Positions 1 to 7,410 of a stretch of DNA of 28,224 nt are shown piece by piece. The translations under genes and the position numbers were made by a program. The DNA lies in the NCBI GenBank assembly GCA_038199755.1, contig JBBPYR010000237.1, forward strand, positions 1 through 28,224, read 5' to 3'. The notes below the pieces were generated by a model. The model saw nothing but the letters and a program-made list of their open reading frames with translations, was not told where the DNA came from and did not search any database. The stretch comes from JBBPYR01 sp038199755. Its GTDB lineage: Bacteria; Chloroflexota; Ktedonobacteria; Ktedonobacterales; Ktedonobacteraceae. The first letter of the stretch is position 1. The number at the start of each line of letters is the position of its first letter.

Positions 1-28
1 GTACTTTCAGAAACGGCAGGAAGACCCA

Positions 29-64
29 CATTGACTCATTGACTCATTGACCATTGACCATTGA
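29..64. repeat. Tandem repeat of CATTGAC(T) units
   Basis: Five direct units are visible: CATTGACT at 29 and 37, CATTGAC at 45 and 52, and a partial CATTGA at 59. They sit directly on the start region of the first open frame. Each unit contains TTGAC, which resembles a -35 element, but no matching -10 is obvious. It may be slippage-prone DNA or a set of binding sites; nothing in the window decides between these. Confidence 0.75.
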
Positions 65-992
65 ATGCGAGAACGAGGAACAGGAGGAAGGTAGCTCTTA
101 TCTCCGTCTCTTTTGGTGTCTTGACAAAGTGGGCCACCATACCTGTTTAGCAGGATTTGGGTTTTACTTCCTCGGCGAGCTCCTTTCAGATGGCGATTTA
201 AAAAACCTCCTTATGAACATCTCAGCTGCTCTTTTTGCTATTCCTGTGATTTTATTTTTCTACGAGACTATCAAAGGACTTTCAGAGAATAAGCTTAATA
301 AGGAAATTTTTGAATACGGGAAAATGCAAGTGGATAGGGAAGCAATGGGAGTAATCAGTCAATTAATGAAAACTCTCTATCCATTAGAACAAGCAGACCG
401 TACTTTTAAAGGTTTTAACAAATTTTTGACACTATCAAAGGATGAGATAAGAGAAAATTTAATTATAAACGAATATTTCGGATTTCAGGTTTTTAGAGCT
501 TGGGACTCATATCAAGAGAATTTAGAAAATATTCTGAAAAATGTTTTTATTATAAAAAAGCTTGATAGTGAGCAAGTGATAGCAATTATTACGATATTAA
601 AAAATATAAGAGCTATGGAAGATGCTCAAAAAACCGATGAAATGTTTATTGCTACAGGAAAAAAACTATTAGGATACAAATTAGTAAAAGGGGATAGCAT
701 TAATCCAAGTGATATTGAACATCCAGACCGATTTCTACTACTAAAACACCTTACAGGGGATAAATTTGTTGTGATAGATTTCCCAGACATACCCAAATAC
801 AATGAAGAAAAAGCATTCAAAACTTATAAAGTTAATCCAGTGTATTTAGACTTCTTTACAGAAACTATCTTCGACTTTACCACGGCTCTAAATAAGTGGA
901 TATCATTAACCGGCAACGAATTTCTAGTTGATACAAAGGCATTTCGTTTAGGATTAAAATTAAGAGAGCAGAGTACAACTAATCGCACTTAA
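54..992 (+). CDS. Hypothetical membrane-anchored protein, two N-terminal TM segments
   Basis: I do not recognise this 312-aa protein. After a short acidic N-terminus (residues 5-12) there are two hydrophobic stretches, about residues 28-43 and 52-70, which would form a membrane hairpin. About 240 mostly charged residues follow, rich in Lys, Glu and Ile, probably cytoplasmic and helical. The first possible start is TTG at 54, right after an in-frame TGA inside the CATTGAC repeat. No convincing Shine-Dalgarno sequence precedes it, so the true start is uncertain; an AGGAGGAAGG run lies inside the frame near 80-90. The codons are much more AT-rich than those of the genes from 2,800 onward, which suggests horizontal transfer. 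The next genes (1,129 and 1,525) are on the other strand. Open length and amino-acid composition support a real gene; its function is unknown. Confidence 0.7.
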   Translation: MTIECENEEQEEGSSYLRLFWCLDKVGHHTCLAGFGFYFLGELLSDGDLKNLLMNISAALFAIPVILFFYETIKGLSENKLNKEIFEYGKMQVDREAMGVISQLMKTLYPLEQADRTFKGFNKFLTLSKDEIRENLIINEYFGFQVFRAWDSYQENLENILKNVFIIKKLDSEQVIAIITILKNIRAMEDAQKTDEMFIATGKKLLGYKLVKGDSINPSDIEHPDRFLLLKHLTGDKFVVIDFPDIPKYNEEKAFKTYKVNPVYLDFFTETIFDFTTALNKWISLTGNEFLVDTKAFRLGLKLREQSTTNRT

Positions 993-1128
993 AAATAGTT
1001 TGGAGCTGCATGTCTCTTTGAAATAAGAGCAAGCAGAGCTTTTACGGAAGCACTAGAAAAATTGGTAGATTTTTTTAGTGCTGGAGAAAAAGAGACGCGG
1101 CAAAGTAGGGAAGGGGATGCAAGCATTA
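993..1128. other. Intergenic stretch with possible coding remnant
   Basis: No complete gene is visible. One plus-strand frame stays open from about 1,005 to 1,219 and reads like a helical, charged protein near 1,019-1,135, but it has no good start. It then runs antisense into the coiled-coil gene. It could be the tail of a decayed gene. Confidence 0.3.
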
Positions 1129-1476
1129 TTAAAGCTGGCCTAAATGTAAGTGCTTCTCAACTCGCTCAAGCCGCTTTTCAATTTCTTCTTGTTTATCCAG
1201 TCTTTCAAATGTATTATTAAATAATTCTGAGATTGCTTTGGTTTCACGTTCAGTGGTTTCCTTAATCTCTACTTTAATTACTTCTGCTGTCGCGTCCAAT
1301 TTATGGTTAAATGCTTCAACCTTCATATCTACATTTTTCACATTTTCTTTAATTTGCTGCTGTCCTTGCTTTACTTCTGATATATCAGATTGTAGTGGCT
1401 CAATTGTCTTTTCTAGCCTCGTTTGTCCAGCTTGTAACGTTTCAAGGGCTTTTAATATCTTCTCGTCATTGTTCAT
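1129..1476 (-). CDS. Small coiled-coil protein, unknown function
   Basis: This 115-aa protein is almost entirely predicted helix and coiled coil. It has regular heptad-like spacing of Leu, Ile and Val, many Glu, Lys and Gln, and no Cys or membrane segment. It resembles short phage- or plasmid-type coiled-coil proteins in style only; no family can be named. The ATG at 1,476 has no Shine-Dalgarno sequence. A promoter (-10 at 1,487-1,492, -35 at 1,510-1,515) lies so close that the transcript would start only a few bases before the ATG, so translation is probably leaderless. The upstream neighbour on the same strand is the 51-aa basic protein (1,525-1,680); the two may work together. The AT-rich codons match the rest of the left patch. 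Confidence 0.7.
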   Translation of the reverse strand: MNNDEKILKALETLQAGQTRLEKTIEPLQSDISEVKQGQQQIKENVKNVDMKVEAFNHKLDATAEVIKVEIKETTERETKAISELFNNTFERLDKQEEIEKRLERVEKHLHLGQL

Positions 1477-1486
1477 AGGTTAGGAA

Positions 1487-1515
1487 ACTATAGCAAAAAT
1501 ACCCCTTGCATGCAA
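1487..1515 (-). promoter_or_regulatory. Promoter for the coiled-coil gene, leaderless type
   Basis: On the minus strand TTGCAT (1,510-1,515) and TATAGT (1,487-1,492) are separated by 17 bases. Only ten bases separate the -10 box from the ATG at 1,476, so the mRNA would have almost no 5' leader. Confidence 0.6.
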
Positions 1516-1524
1516 TTGTTAATT

Positions 1525-1680
1525 TTATTGTCTTGCTTTTCTCTTCATAAGGAATTGTTTATATATCTCCCTGCGTCTCGCTCTGACTACTGCAAGTACC
1601 TTTTGACGCTTTTCTTTTGCTTCTTTCCATGCTGCATAGGAACGCTCATCTTGTGATGGTTTGAGATGATAGTTTGTCAT
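1525..1680 (-). CDS. Small basic protein, 51 aa, unknown function
   Basis: A short minus-strand frame runs from ATG at 1,680 to TAA at 1,525. The peptide is strongly basic: about one third of its residues are Lys or Arg, concentrated in the second half. It is predicted helical, with an aromatic/acidic N-terminal third (Tyr4, Tyr15, Trp18). That composition would suit nucleic-acid binding, but there is no recognisable motif. No Shine-Dalgarno sequence is seen. A TTGACA/TAGCAT promoter with 17-base spacing ends about 12 bases before the ATG, the same near-leaderless layout as its downstream neighbour. The repeated layout and the non-random composition are the main reasons to believe it is a gene. 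Confidence 0.5.
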   Translation of the reverse strand: MTNYHLKPSQDERSYAAWKEAKEKRQKVLAVVRARRREIYKQFLMKRKARQ

Positions 1681-1692
1681 ATGGTGTCTACC

Positions 1693-1721
1693 ATGCTAGC
1701 AAGACACTACATGTATGTCAA
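1693..1721 (-). promoter_or_regulatory. Promoter for the 51-aa basic protein
   Basis: On the minus strand a perfect TTGACA (1,716-1,721) and TAGCAT (1,693-1,698) are 17 bases apart. A short inverted repeat, GTGTCT (1,684-1,689) with AGACAC (1,702-1,707), flanks the -10 box and could be an operator. Confidence 0.5.
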
Positions 1722-1869
1722 GAACAAATACCTTTTCCTGTTCGGATTAGCGTTTTTACCTTCTCAATCGTTATAATTCTTGAAGGATACAAAAGTTTTT
1801 ATGCTGTGCAATACTGCATACAAAGAAGCTGTAACCGTTGCAAAAGTTCCTGTATTGAAGTACAAAGCT

Positions 1870-2232
1870 CGCTATTTTGTTGGCACGTCAGATATCGGTT
1901 TTTGGCAGGTGGCTGAGTCGAAGGGCTATCCCTGGGACCCCGACCGGGCCGCATACTACCATAATCGCTCACCAGTGAATAGTGCCGCGCACGTCAGCAC
2001 GCCGACGCTCTTTCTGCATCCCGAGAATGATCTGCGCTGCCCCATCGAACAATCGGAGCAGTTCTATATGGCCCTCAAAATGATGGGCAAGGTACCCGTT
2101 AAACTCGTACGCGCCCCCGGCGCTTGGCATGGTGGTCGCGCCAAACCGAGCCAGTGGTTGGCCTATTGGGAAACGACGCTTGCTTGGTTCAAGCAATACG
2201 TTGAGATACGAGCGGATGAGTATGACATGTAG
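1870..2232 (+). pseudogene. Prolyl oligopeptidase (S9) family, C-terminal remnant
   Basis: The last ~120 codons match the end of the alpha/beta-hydrolase domain of S9 acylaminoacyl-type peptidases. GTSDIGFW, a proline-rich SPVNSA step, the TPTLFLHPENDLRCP strand carrying the catalytic Asp, and the WHGG His region are all present in order. The beta-propeller and the Ser nucleophile (GxSxGG) that should precede them, about 500 residues, are missing. The frame is open back to 1,780, but those first ~30 codons look unrelated and AT-rich, so homology begins abruptly near 1,870. This is a 5'-truncated gene remnant and should not be an active peptidase. Its stop lies 7 bases from the stop of the convergent channel remnant. 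Confidence 0.75.
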
Positions 2233-2239
2233 GCCCTTG

Positions 2240-2722
2240 TCATGTGCTTTTTTTGACTTTCTCACCGGCGACTTGGCCATAGTTGAGGATGGCAACGAAG
2301 GTGACGCCACCGAGAATGTTCCCAAGCAATATTGGCAAGAGGACGGTAAACAGTGCTGTCCAACTAATGAGACCGAGATACAGCAGATAGGCCGCATTCA
2401 CGGTATCTACAATAATGTGCGCAAATTCACCGATACCGATAACATAGGTAATGATGATAATGATATGCAGGCGCGTTGCTTCCGCGGCTGGTAAAAGCCA
2501 GACCATCAGCGCGATTAACCAGCCAGCAAAGGTGCCTTTGAGAAGGGAACTGATAAAATCTCCTTGCATGGATTGCAGTGCTAATGCTGTAAAGCTCTGT
2601 TGTATGTGCAGCGGAAATACGGATGTAAGGGTGGCAAACCAGGCGAAGAGGAAGGCACCGGCAATATTTCCCAGTAGTACCACCAACCAAAGCCGTCCTA
2701 CGCGGAAAAACGTACGGATCAT
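2240..2722 (-). pseudogene. Formate/nitrite transporter (FNT) family, C-terminal half
   Basis: These 160 residues match the second half of FNT (FocA/NirC-like) anion channels. They include a LLGNIAGAFLFAWF helix, the AGWLIALMVWLLPAAE segment, a helix ending in GEFAHII (the conserved central-pore His region) and the terminal LLGNILGGVTFVAILN helix. Family members have about 260-330 residues and six helices; here the first half, about three helices, is absent. The ATG at 2,722 is immediately preceded by an in-frame TAG, and no further FNT sequence is seen upstream before the MFS gene. It is most likely a decayed gene. A half-channel that still pairs with other subunits is possible but unlikely. 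Confidence 0.7.
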
Positions 2723-2825
2723 CTACTACCATTTCACCTGAACAATGTAACGGAGCAATGCCATCTTAGGGGCTTACTATTCAACACGTCGAAGACTGGT
2801 ATAACTGTGACAATGGAGAACCCTC

Positions 2826-4067
2826 ATGTTAAGAAACCTGTTTTCAACACTGTTTGCTGGAAGAGCCGTTCTGCACGAGAAGGTTTCGCAGCGCATGCAC
2901 TTCTGGAGCATTGTCACCATTTTTACTGGCCTCGGCTTCTATGTTGGTGTGTGGGCCGTGCTGCTTGCCGATCTCACGAATGCGCTTCGGCTTTCTCCTG
3001 CTCTGCTTGGTATCGCGCTTACCAGCTTTTCGTGTGCTGGCATTATATTACTCGTGTTTGGAAATGCGCTCGCAGACCATCTTTCACGGCGTTTCATTCT
3101 GCTCCTTGGTATTGGTGGGCTCGCTATCCTTTTCAGTGCTTTAGCCTTTGTCTTTCATTACATTTTGCTGCTTGTCATCTTGCTGTTTGGTGGTGCGTTT
3201 GCCAGTTGCTATGATCTTGCGGTCAACACGATTGGAGGAGACTATGAGCGTCAGTATGCAAATAAGACTATGACCCTGTTCCATGCGGGATTTAGTGGTG
3301 GTGCCGCGCTTGGGGCGGTTGGAAGTGCTATAGCACTCGCAGGTGGTATTCATTTTCGCATCATTTACGCGGCAACAGGGATCCTGTTCTTTTTGCTAAC
3401 CGGCATTGCCCTTTTGCTACCCTTACCTGTGATAGCATCGACAACCTCCACAACAGAAACTCACCCTGTGGATCACTCAAAACACACTTCATCTTTTATG
3501 ATGGTGCTTGCTATCCCTATCGTTCTCCTAGCAACTATGCTGGTATGTCTATCCTTCTTCACCGATGGCGCACTTGAAGGGTACACCTCTGTCTACCTGC
3601 GCGATTTGCTTGGCTCTGGCACACTGCTTGGAGGATTGGGTATTGCTGCCTTTTATCTCGTTGGTATGATTGGACGACTTAGCAGCACTGCTGCCATACG
3701 GCGATATGGAGATCGTTCCATCATAACCATTGCAGGAATGCTCTCTACTCTTGGTCTGATCGTTGCCCTTTCCACAACCTCTGCACCGCTTGCGGTTGGT
3801 GGGCTGCTCCTCATTGGGTTAGGTCAATCACCGATGGTACCAACGGCCTTTTCGCTGTTGGCGCAAATCGGTTCGCAGCAAGGTGCTCGCGCTGTCGCCA
3901 TCGTGACCACTTTTGGCTACTCGATCTTTCTCGTCGGTCCTCTTTTAATCGGTGTTCTGGCGACTCTTTTTTCCTTACGAGTAGCTCTTCTGCTAACCAT
4001 TGTTACATCGCTGGTCATTGTACTGATCGCGCAACGTCTTCCGTCAAAGCATCATATTGGTCTGTAA
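2826..4067 (+). CDS. Major facilitator superfamily transporter
   Basis: The 413-aa protein has about twelve hydrophobic helices and would be an inner-membrane secondary transporter. The loop between helices 2 and 3 carries a variant of the MFS signature (GNALADHLSRR, about residues 78-88). A long polar central loop with His and Thr (about residues 205-225) separates the two six-helix halves. The substrate cannot be told from sequence; the overall look fits the drug- and sugar-exporter-like branches. The ATG at 2,826 has GGAG seven bases upstream. A TATAAC box at 2,800-2,805 could be its -10, with a poor -35. It stands alone: the next gene is convergent. Confidence 0.85.
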   Translation: MLRNLFSTLFAGRAVLHEKVSQRMHFWSIVTIFTGLGFYVGVWAVLLADLTNALRLSPALLGIALTSFSCAGIILLVFGNALADHLSRRFILLLGIGGLAILFSALAFVFHYILLLVILLFGGAFASCYDLAVNTIGGDYERQYANKTMTLFHAGFSGGAALGAVGSAIALAGGIHFRIIYAATGILFFLLTGIALLLPLPVIASTTSTTETHPVDHSKHTSSFMMVLAIPIVLLATMLVCLSFFTDGALEGYTSVYLRDLLGSGTLLGGLGIAAFYLVGMIGRLSSTAAIRRYGDRSIITIAGMLSTLGLIVALSTTSAPLAVGGLLLIGLGQSPMVPTAFSLLAQIGSQQGARAVAIVTTFGYSIFLVGPLLIGVLATLFSLRVALLLTIVTSLVIVLIAQRLPSKHHIGL

Positions 4068-4087
4068 AATGCAGGATGGGTCAGTTG

Positions 4088-4651
4088 CTAATAAATGAGG
4101 TTTTCCAACTCTCTTACGGCGATCTCCAATTCATACAATAGCTCAGGATACTCTTTACGTGTGCGTAACGCATTGCAATAGGCACGATAATACCAGAGTT
4201 TTCCTTCTATGCCGCCCTTCATTTTCAGGTAGGATAAGACCTGTCCTTTGTTTTTGGCACCATGGAGCCGGTAGAGGAGTCGTTTGATGTTGCTCAGGAC
4301 TTCACATGATAACACTAGTAGTGCAGCTTTTTCGACAGTTGCGACTGAATCAATGCGCATTTGCCTTTGTTCTTGCCATGACGCATCGGGCGTTTGCGAA
4401 CACTCACGCACGATCTCTGCTACATGCTCGTTAAACTTCTCCTTGATTTCTGGGAGAAGAGATTTGCTGGCCCGTTCATTGGTATCATGAAGCATTCCGG
4501 CTATGGCCGTATCTTCATCACCGCCGAAATGGAGAATGAGTGAAACCACATCCAAAACGTGAGACATAATAGGATGGCCCATCTTCTTATGGTCTTGATG
4601 GAGAAGCATAGCATATGCAAAAGCATCGATCAGTTTCTTTGAGTAAAACAA
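4088..4651 (-). CDS. HD-domain protein, MESH1/SpoT-hydrolase-like
   Basis: The 187-aa protein matches the HD hydrolase fold of SpoT and MESH1, which remove pyrophosphate from (p)ppGpp. An N-terminal helix carries His18; GHPIMSH supplies His31; GMLHDTNE supplies the His55-Asp56 pair and Glu59. A later helix, SCEVLSN, aligns with the ADRLHN element that gives the last metal ligand; here the Asp is a Glu (residue 117). The Glu-Asp pair after the HD is Glu-Arg. It is therefore a diverged member and alarmone hydrolysis is only an inference. The start is TTG at 4,651, chosen because AGGGGGA sits five bases upstream and no ATG precedes the His18 helix. It lies 67 bases downstream of the MFS gene 4,719-6,098 on the same strand and may be co-transcribed with it. 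Confidence 0.7.
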   Translation of the reverse strand: MFYSKKLIDAFAYAMLLHQDHKKMGHPIMSHVLDVVSLILHFGGDEDTAIAGMLHDTNERASKSLLPEIKEKFNEHVAEIVRECSQTPDASWQEQRQMRIDSVATVEKAALLVLSCEVLSNIKRLLYRLHGAKNKGQVLSYLKMKGGIEGKLWYYRAYCNALRTRKEYPELLYELEIAVRELENLIY

Positions 4652-4718
4652 CGGAGTCCCCCTTTTATTAATATTTCCATGTCATGTCTAGCAACGCCTA
4701 TTCCAAGCCGTTTGTCGT

Positions 4719-6098
4719 TTATCTAGCACCTTTTACCTGACGAATGACGATGGTGCCGAGAATAAGATAGACGACGGTAAGACCAAACAGCGAGGTATAG
4801 CCGAAGTGATTGGGGATGGTTTGCAAGAGTTGTAGGATGACACCCCCAACGGTGATGCCAACGACCTGTGGCAGAATGCCTACGGCAGACCACACACCCA
4901 TAAACTTGCCCGCCTCATCTGTCGGTGGTAGGACATCAGTTGTCAAGGCCCAGTCAACGCTGGTGTACGCACCATAGCCAATGCCGAAGAAGGCCCCTGC
5001 AATCAACGCACCCCATTGATTCTGAAAGAGCATGAAGATCAGGCATACAATTGTCATCATCGCCCCAGAAAGATAGACCAATCCCTTACGACCCCAGCGG
5101 TCAGAAGCCCAACCCGCCAAAATTGAGGTTGGCAGAGCCAATAAGAGGACCGCAGGTTGGAAGATGCCACCATTAAACTGCTCACCAGTGAAGGGGGTAT
5201 TATATAAAATAGTTTTTACCCCAGCTCCGCCGAGCACATCATTGAAGTAGTAGGTCAGGAAATAGTAAACACTCCAAATGCCCATCATCACCAGAAAACG
5301 TGCTAGCAAGACCCATGAAAGGTCAGGATATTGTGAGGGCTTAAAAAAGAACTTTTTCAGGAAGAGACGCACATTGAATACCACCTGTTGTTCGCGGGGC
5401 AGTGGTATTTCTTTTACCGTAATCACGGTATAGGCCACAAAGAGAATCTGGACCGTGGCTATGACGACAAAGACTTGTACGATGGCGGTCCGATATACCG
5501 CGAGATTATTGTCAGCCACAGCACCACCGAGCATGCTTCCCGCTAGCAGAGAGCCGATGATTGTGCCGAGTAGAGTGAAGAGTCCGTTAAAGCCCGAGGC
5601 AAGGCCGCGCTGATTTGGTGGCACCTTATCAGCGATAATCGCGCTCCATGGCGAGTTCGCGAAGTTGTTACTGAATTGCAGCAAGAGGAAAAGAAGCGCA
5701 AAGGTGAAGAGCAAAGCACCGCCTGAGAACCAATAGGGTGAGAAGGCGAAGAGGAGTAACGCGAACACGTTGAGGATGGTGCCAATAATCATAAAAGGGC
5801 GGCGCCTTCCCAAACGGTACGTGGCGTAATCAGAAATCGCCCCCACTAACGGGTTGACCACAACGGCCACCAAGGTGCCAGCGTTGACGACAATGGCAAG
5901 GTTGATGCTCTTGTTCGTAGGATCAAGTAGCCGCGCCACCATGCTCGGAATGACGACCGCGAGCAGTGCCTGCCAGTGGAAGTTGTTCGCAATCCAGAAG
6001 ACGTTGAGGTTGATCTGTTCAAACACTGAAAGCGGACGCAACTTTGCGGTGCTGGAAGCACCTACGACGGTACTTCCTGGCCTGTCAGTCATTTCCAT
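4719..6098 (-). CDS. MFS transporter, SLC45/GPH-like
   Basis: The 459-aa protein has about twelve membrane helices. The sequence YRLGRRRPFMIIG after helix 2 is the signature loop of the SLC45 and glycoside-cation symporter type of MFS carriers, often sugar-proton symporters. A second Asp/Arg loop, WASDRWGRKG, marks the start of the C-terminal half. Sugar or glycoside uptake is a family-based guess. The N-terminal ~25 residues are polar and cytoplasmic. ATG at 6,098 is preceded by GAGAGGG nine bases upstream; a second ATG two codons later is possible. A consensus promoter (-35 TTGCAA, -10 TATAAT, spacing 17) lies at 6,164-6,192, just beyond the hairpin that ends the upstream hydrolase gene. 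Confidence 0.85.
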   Translation of the reverse strand: MEMTDRPGSTVVGASSTAKLRPLSVFEQINLNVFWIANNFHWQALLAVVIPSMVARLLDPTNKSINLAIVVNAGTLVAVVVNPLVGAISDYATYRLGRRRPFMIIGTILNVFALLLFAFSPYWFSGGALLFTFALLFLLLQFSNNFANSPWSAIIADKVPPNQRGLASGFNGLFTLLGTIIGSLLAGSMLGGAVADNNLAVYRTAIVQVFVVIATVQILFVAYTVITVKEIPLPREQQVVFNVRLFLKKFFFKPSQYPDLSWVLLARFLVMMGIWSVYYFLTYYFNDVLGGAGVKTILYNTPFTGEQFNGGIFQPAVLLLALPTSILAGWASDRWGRKGLVYLSGAMMTIVCLIFMLFQNQWGALIAGAFFGIGYGAYTSVDWALTTDVLPPTDEAGKFMGVWSAVGILPQVVGITVGGVILQLLQTIPNHFGYTSLFGLTVVYLILGTIVIRQVKGAR

Positions 6099-6163
6099 AA
6101 GGATTGTCCCTCTCTTTGTGGTGTAGTGAGAGATTTAGAAAGCCTGAGCAAAGGCTTTGTAGC

Positions 6164-6192
6164 ATTATACAGATGAGCCCTCTAACTTGCAA
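6164..6192 (-). promoter_or_regulatory. Promoter of the SLC45-like MFS gene
   Basis: On the minus strand TTGCAA (6,187-6,192) and a perfect TATAAT (6,164-6,169) are separated by 17 bases. The -35 box overlaps the last bases of the long hairpin at 6,190-6,242 by three positions, so hairpin extrusion could compete with polymerase binding. Confidence 0.7.
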
Positions 6193-6242
6193 GAGAAAAG
6201 CGCATTATTAGGCAGAATATTTAATAATGCGCTTTTCTCTTG
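6190..6242. terminator. 21-bp perfect inverted repeat, likely terminator of the hydrolase gene
   Basis: Arms 6,190-6,210 and 6,222-6,242 are perfectly complementary over 21 bases with an 11-base loop. The hairpin begins nine bases after the stop of the dienelactone hydrolase gene. There is no separate U tract after it; the T-rich part (CTTTTCTCTTG) lies within the stem. It probably ends that transcript. Confidence 0.65.
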
Positions 6243-6250
6243 TATAATAG

Positions 6251-6946
6251 TTATTGAAGATGCGATTTGAGGAATGCGACTGCCAGCGGCCACGCTTCCA
6301 GTGCGGCGGCTTCATTGCCATCACCATGGACTGGATTAATAAAGGCGTGACCCGCATCATAGACCTTCACGGTTATTTCTTTGCCCGCGTCTTTGTATGT
6401 TTGCTCAATCTGCTGCCTTTGCTCAGCCGAGACGCTTTCATCCTGACCACCATAAATGGCGAGGATTGGTGCGTTGACCTGGGCGATATCTTCGGGTGTT
6501 GGCGCGTAGCCAGTTCCGTAGAAGGGAACTGAGGCAGCGAGGTCGGGATAGCGTTCCGTGACCTTATAAGCCATAAACCCGCCAATACAGAACCCAATCA
6601 GTCCCATTTTCTTCGGGTCTACATTGGGCATGGCTTTCACCGTTTCGAGTGCCCCCATGATCTTATCCGCCGCTTTGTCTACGTTGCCGCGTATCAGCAT
6701 CATCATACGCATGGCGTCATTCGGCTCAGTGGCAACCTTGCCGTTGTAGAGGTCTGGAACGGCGACAACAAAGCCTTGTTCCGCTAACTTTTGTGCCAGG
6801 TCCAGAACATGGGGCTCGATACCCCACCACTCCTGGATAAGGACGATGCCGGGATGTTTGGCATCATCGTCTGGTTCTGTGATGTAGGCATATGCTCCAT
6901 CGCCATTGACGTGAAGATCAAGTTTGGATGTGCGTACTACTGCCAT
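6251..6946 (-). CDS. Dienelactone hydrolase family protein
   Basis: The 231-aa length and sequence fit the cytoplasmic alpha/beta-hydrolase family of carboxymethylenebutenolidase, which opens dienelactones in chlorocatechol and related pathways. The catalytic triad is visible: Cys120 in GFCIGG, Asp169 in YGGQDE and His200 in DAGHAF. Glu39 in QEWWG matches the Glu that controls the Cys nucleophile. ATG at 6,946 is preceded by AGAAGGAG. The actual substrate is not determined by sequence, because many family members act on other esters or lactones. It is a single-gene unit ending in a strong hairpin; its upstream region is the MITE-like repeat at 6,967-7,180, which must hold or abut its promoter. 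Confidence 0.88.
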   Translation of the reverse strand: MAVVRTSKLDLHVNGDGAYAYITEPDDDAKHPGIVLIQEWWGIEPHVLDLAQKLAEQGFVVAVPDLYNGKVATEPNDAMRMMMLIRGNVDKAADKIMGALETVKAMPNVDPKKMGLIGFCIGGFMAYKVTERYPDLAASVPFYGTGYAPTPEDIAQVNAPILAIYGGQDESVSAEQRQQIEQTYKDAGKEITVKVYDAGHAFINPVHGDGNEAAALEAWPLAVAFLKSHLQ

Positions 6947-6966
6947 GTATTATGTTTCTCCTTCTG

Positions 6967-7180
6967 CCCTACTTGATGGTGTTGAACGAATGAACCTGGT
7001 AATCATGAAAACCCATCCGTAGGGACCAGATTTATCGCGTCCCAAGGCGATTTATCGCCTGTGATCCAGCGGATCTCGCTCAATTTATTGAGCGAGGGAC
7101 TGGTCCCTATGAGCCTGCAGCGCGCTTCGCTGCTGCATACGCTATTGCCAGTTTCATTTGTTCAACACCATTAAGTAGGG
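6967..7180. mobile_element. MITE-like element with 33-bp terminal inverted repeats
   Basis: The ends 6,967-6,999 and 7,148-7,180 are inverted copies matching at 30 of 33 positions. Inside lies a second pair, TAGGGACCAG (7,020-7,029) and CTGGTCCCTA (7,100-7,109). Two small hairpins lie within that, around GGCGATTTATCGCC (7,037-7,050) and CTCGCTCAATTTATTGAGCGAG. No reading frame is present. The layout is that of a non-autonomous palindromic repeat. Whether a transposase acts on it is unknown; no target-site duplication is obvious. Confidence 0.65.
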
Positions 7181-7258
7181 ATGCTCCTGCTGGGCATTCA
7201 CAAGCCCTTTGGGGAATATCTTCGATGAAACGGATGCCCACAAGAGGGCATCCCTACT
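7174..7258. repeat. Second palindromic intergenic repeat
   Basis: An 11-base pair, AGTAGGGATGC (7,174-7,184) and GCATCCCTACT (7,248-7,258), encloses 63 bases. A hairpin GGATGCCC/GGGCATCC (7,232-7,239 and 7,246-7,253) shares part of the right arm. The left arm overlaps the right end of the MITE-like element, so the two repeats are nested or fused. From 7,259 to 7,410 I see no gene or clear signal. Confidence 0.6.
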
Positions 7259-7410
7259 AGTAGATTACCGAAAAGGGAGTTCACAGGTCAAACTCAACAG
7301 GCGAAACTGTTAATAAAGGCCGTGAATACTGCGCTCTTGCACGTTTGTGGTGTGGAGCAATTCGAAAAACACGTTTCGCCATTGGGGGCGTGGTGGAATA
7401 CCTTCCTGTG

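Noticed and set aside
1674..1916. Plus-strand 80-codon frame
   Set aside because: The peptide is Cys/Ser-rich without pattern and overlaps the promoter of the 51-aa gene and the start of the peptidase remnant.
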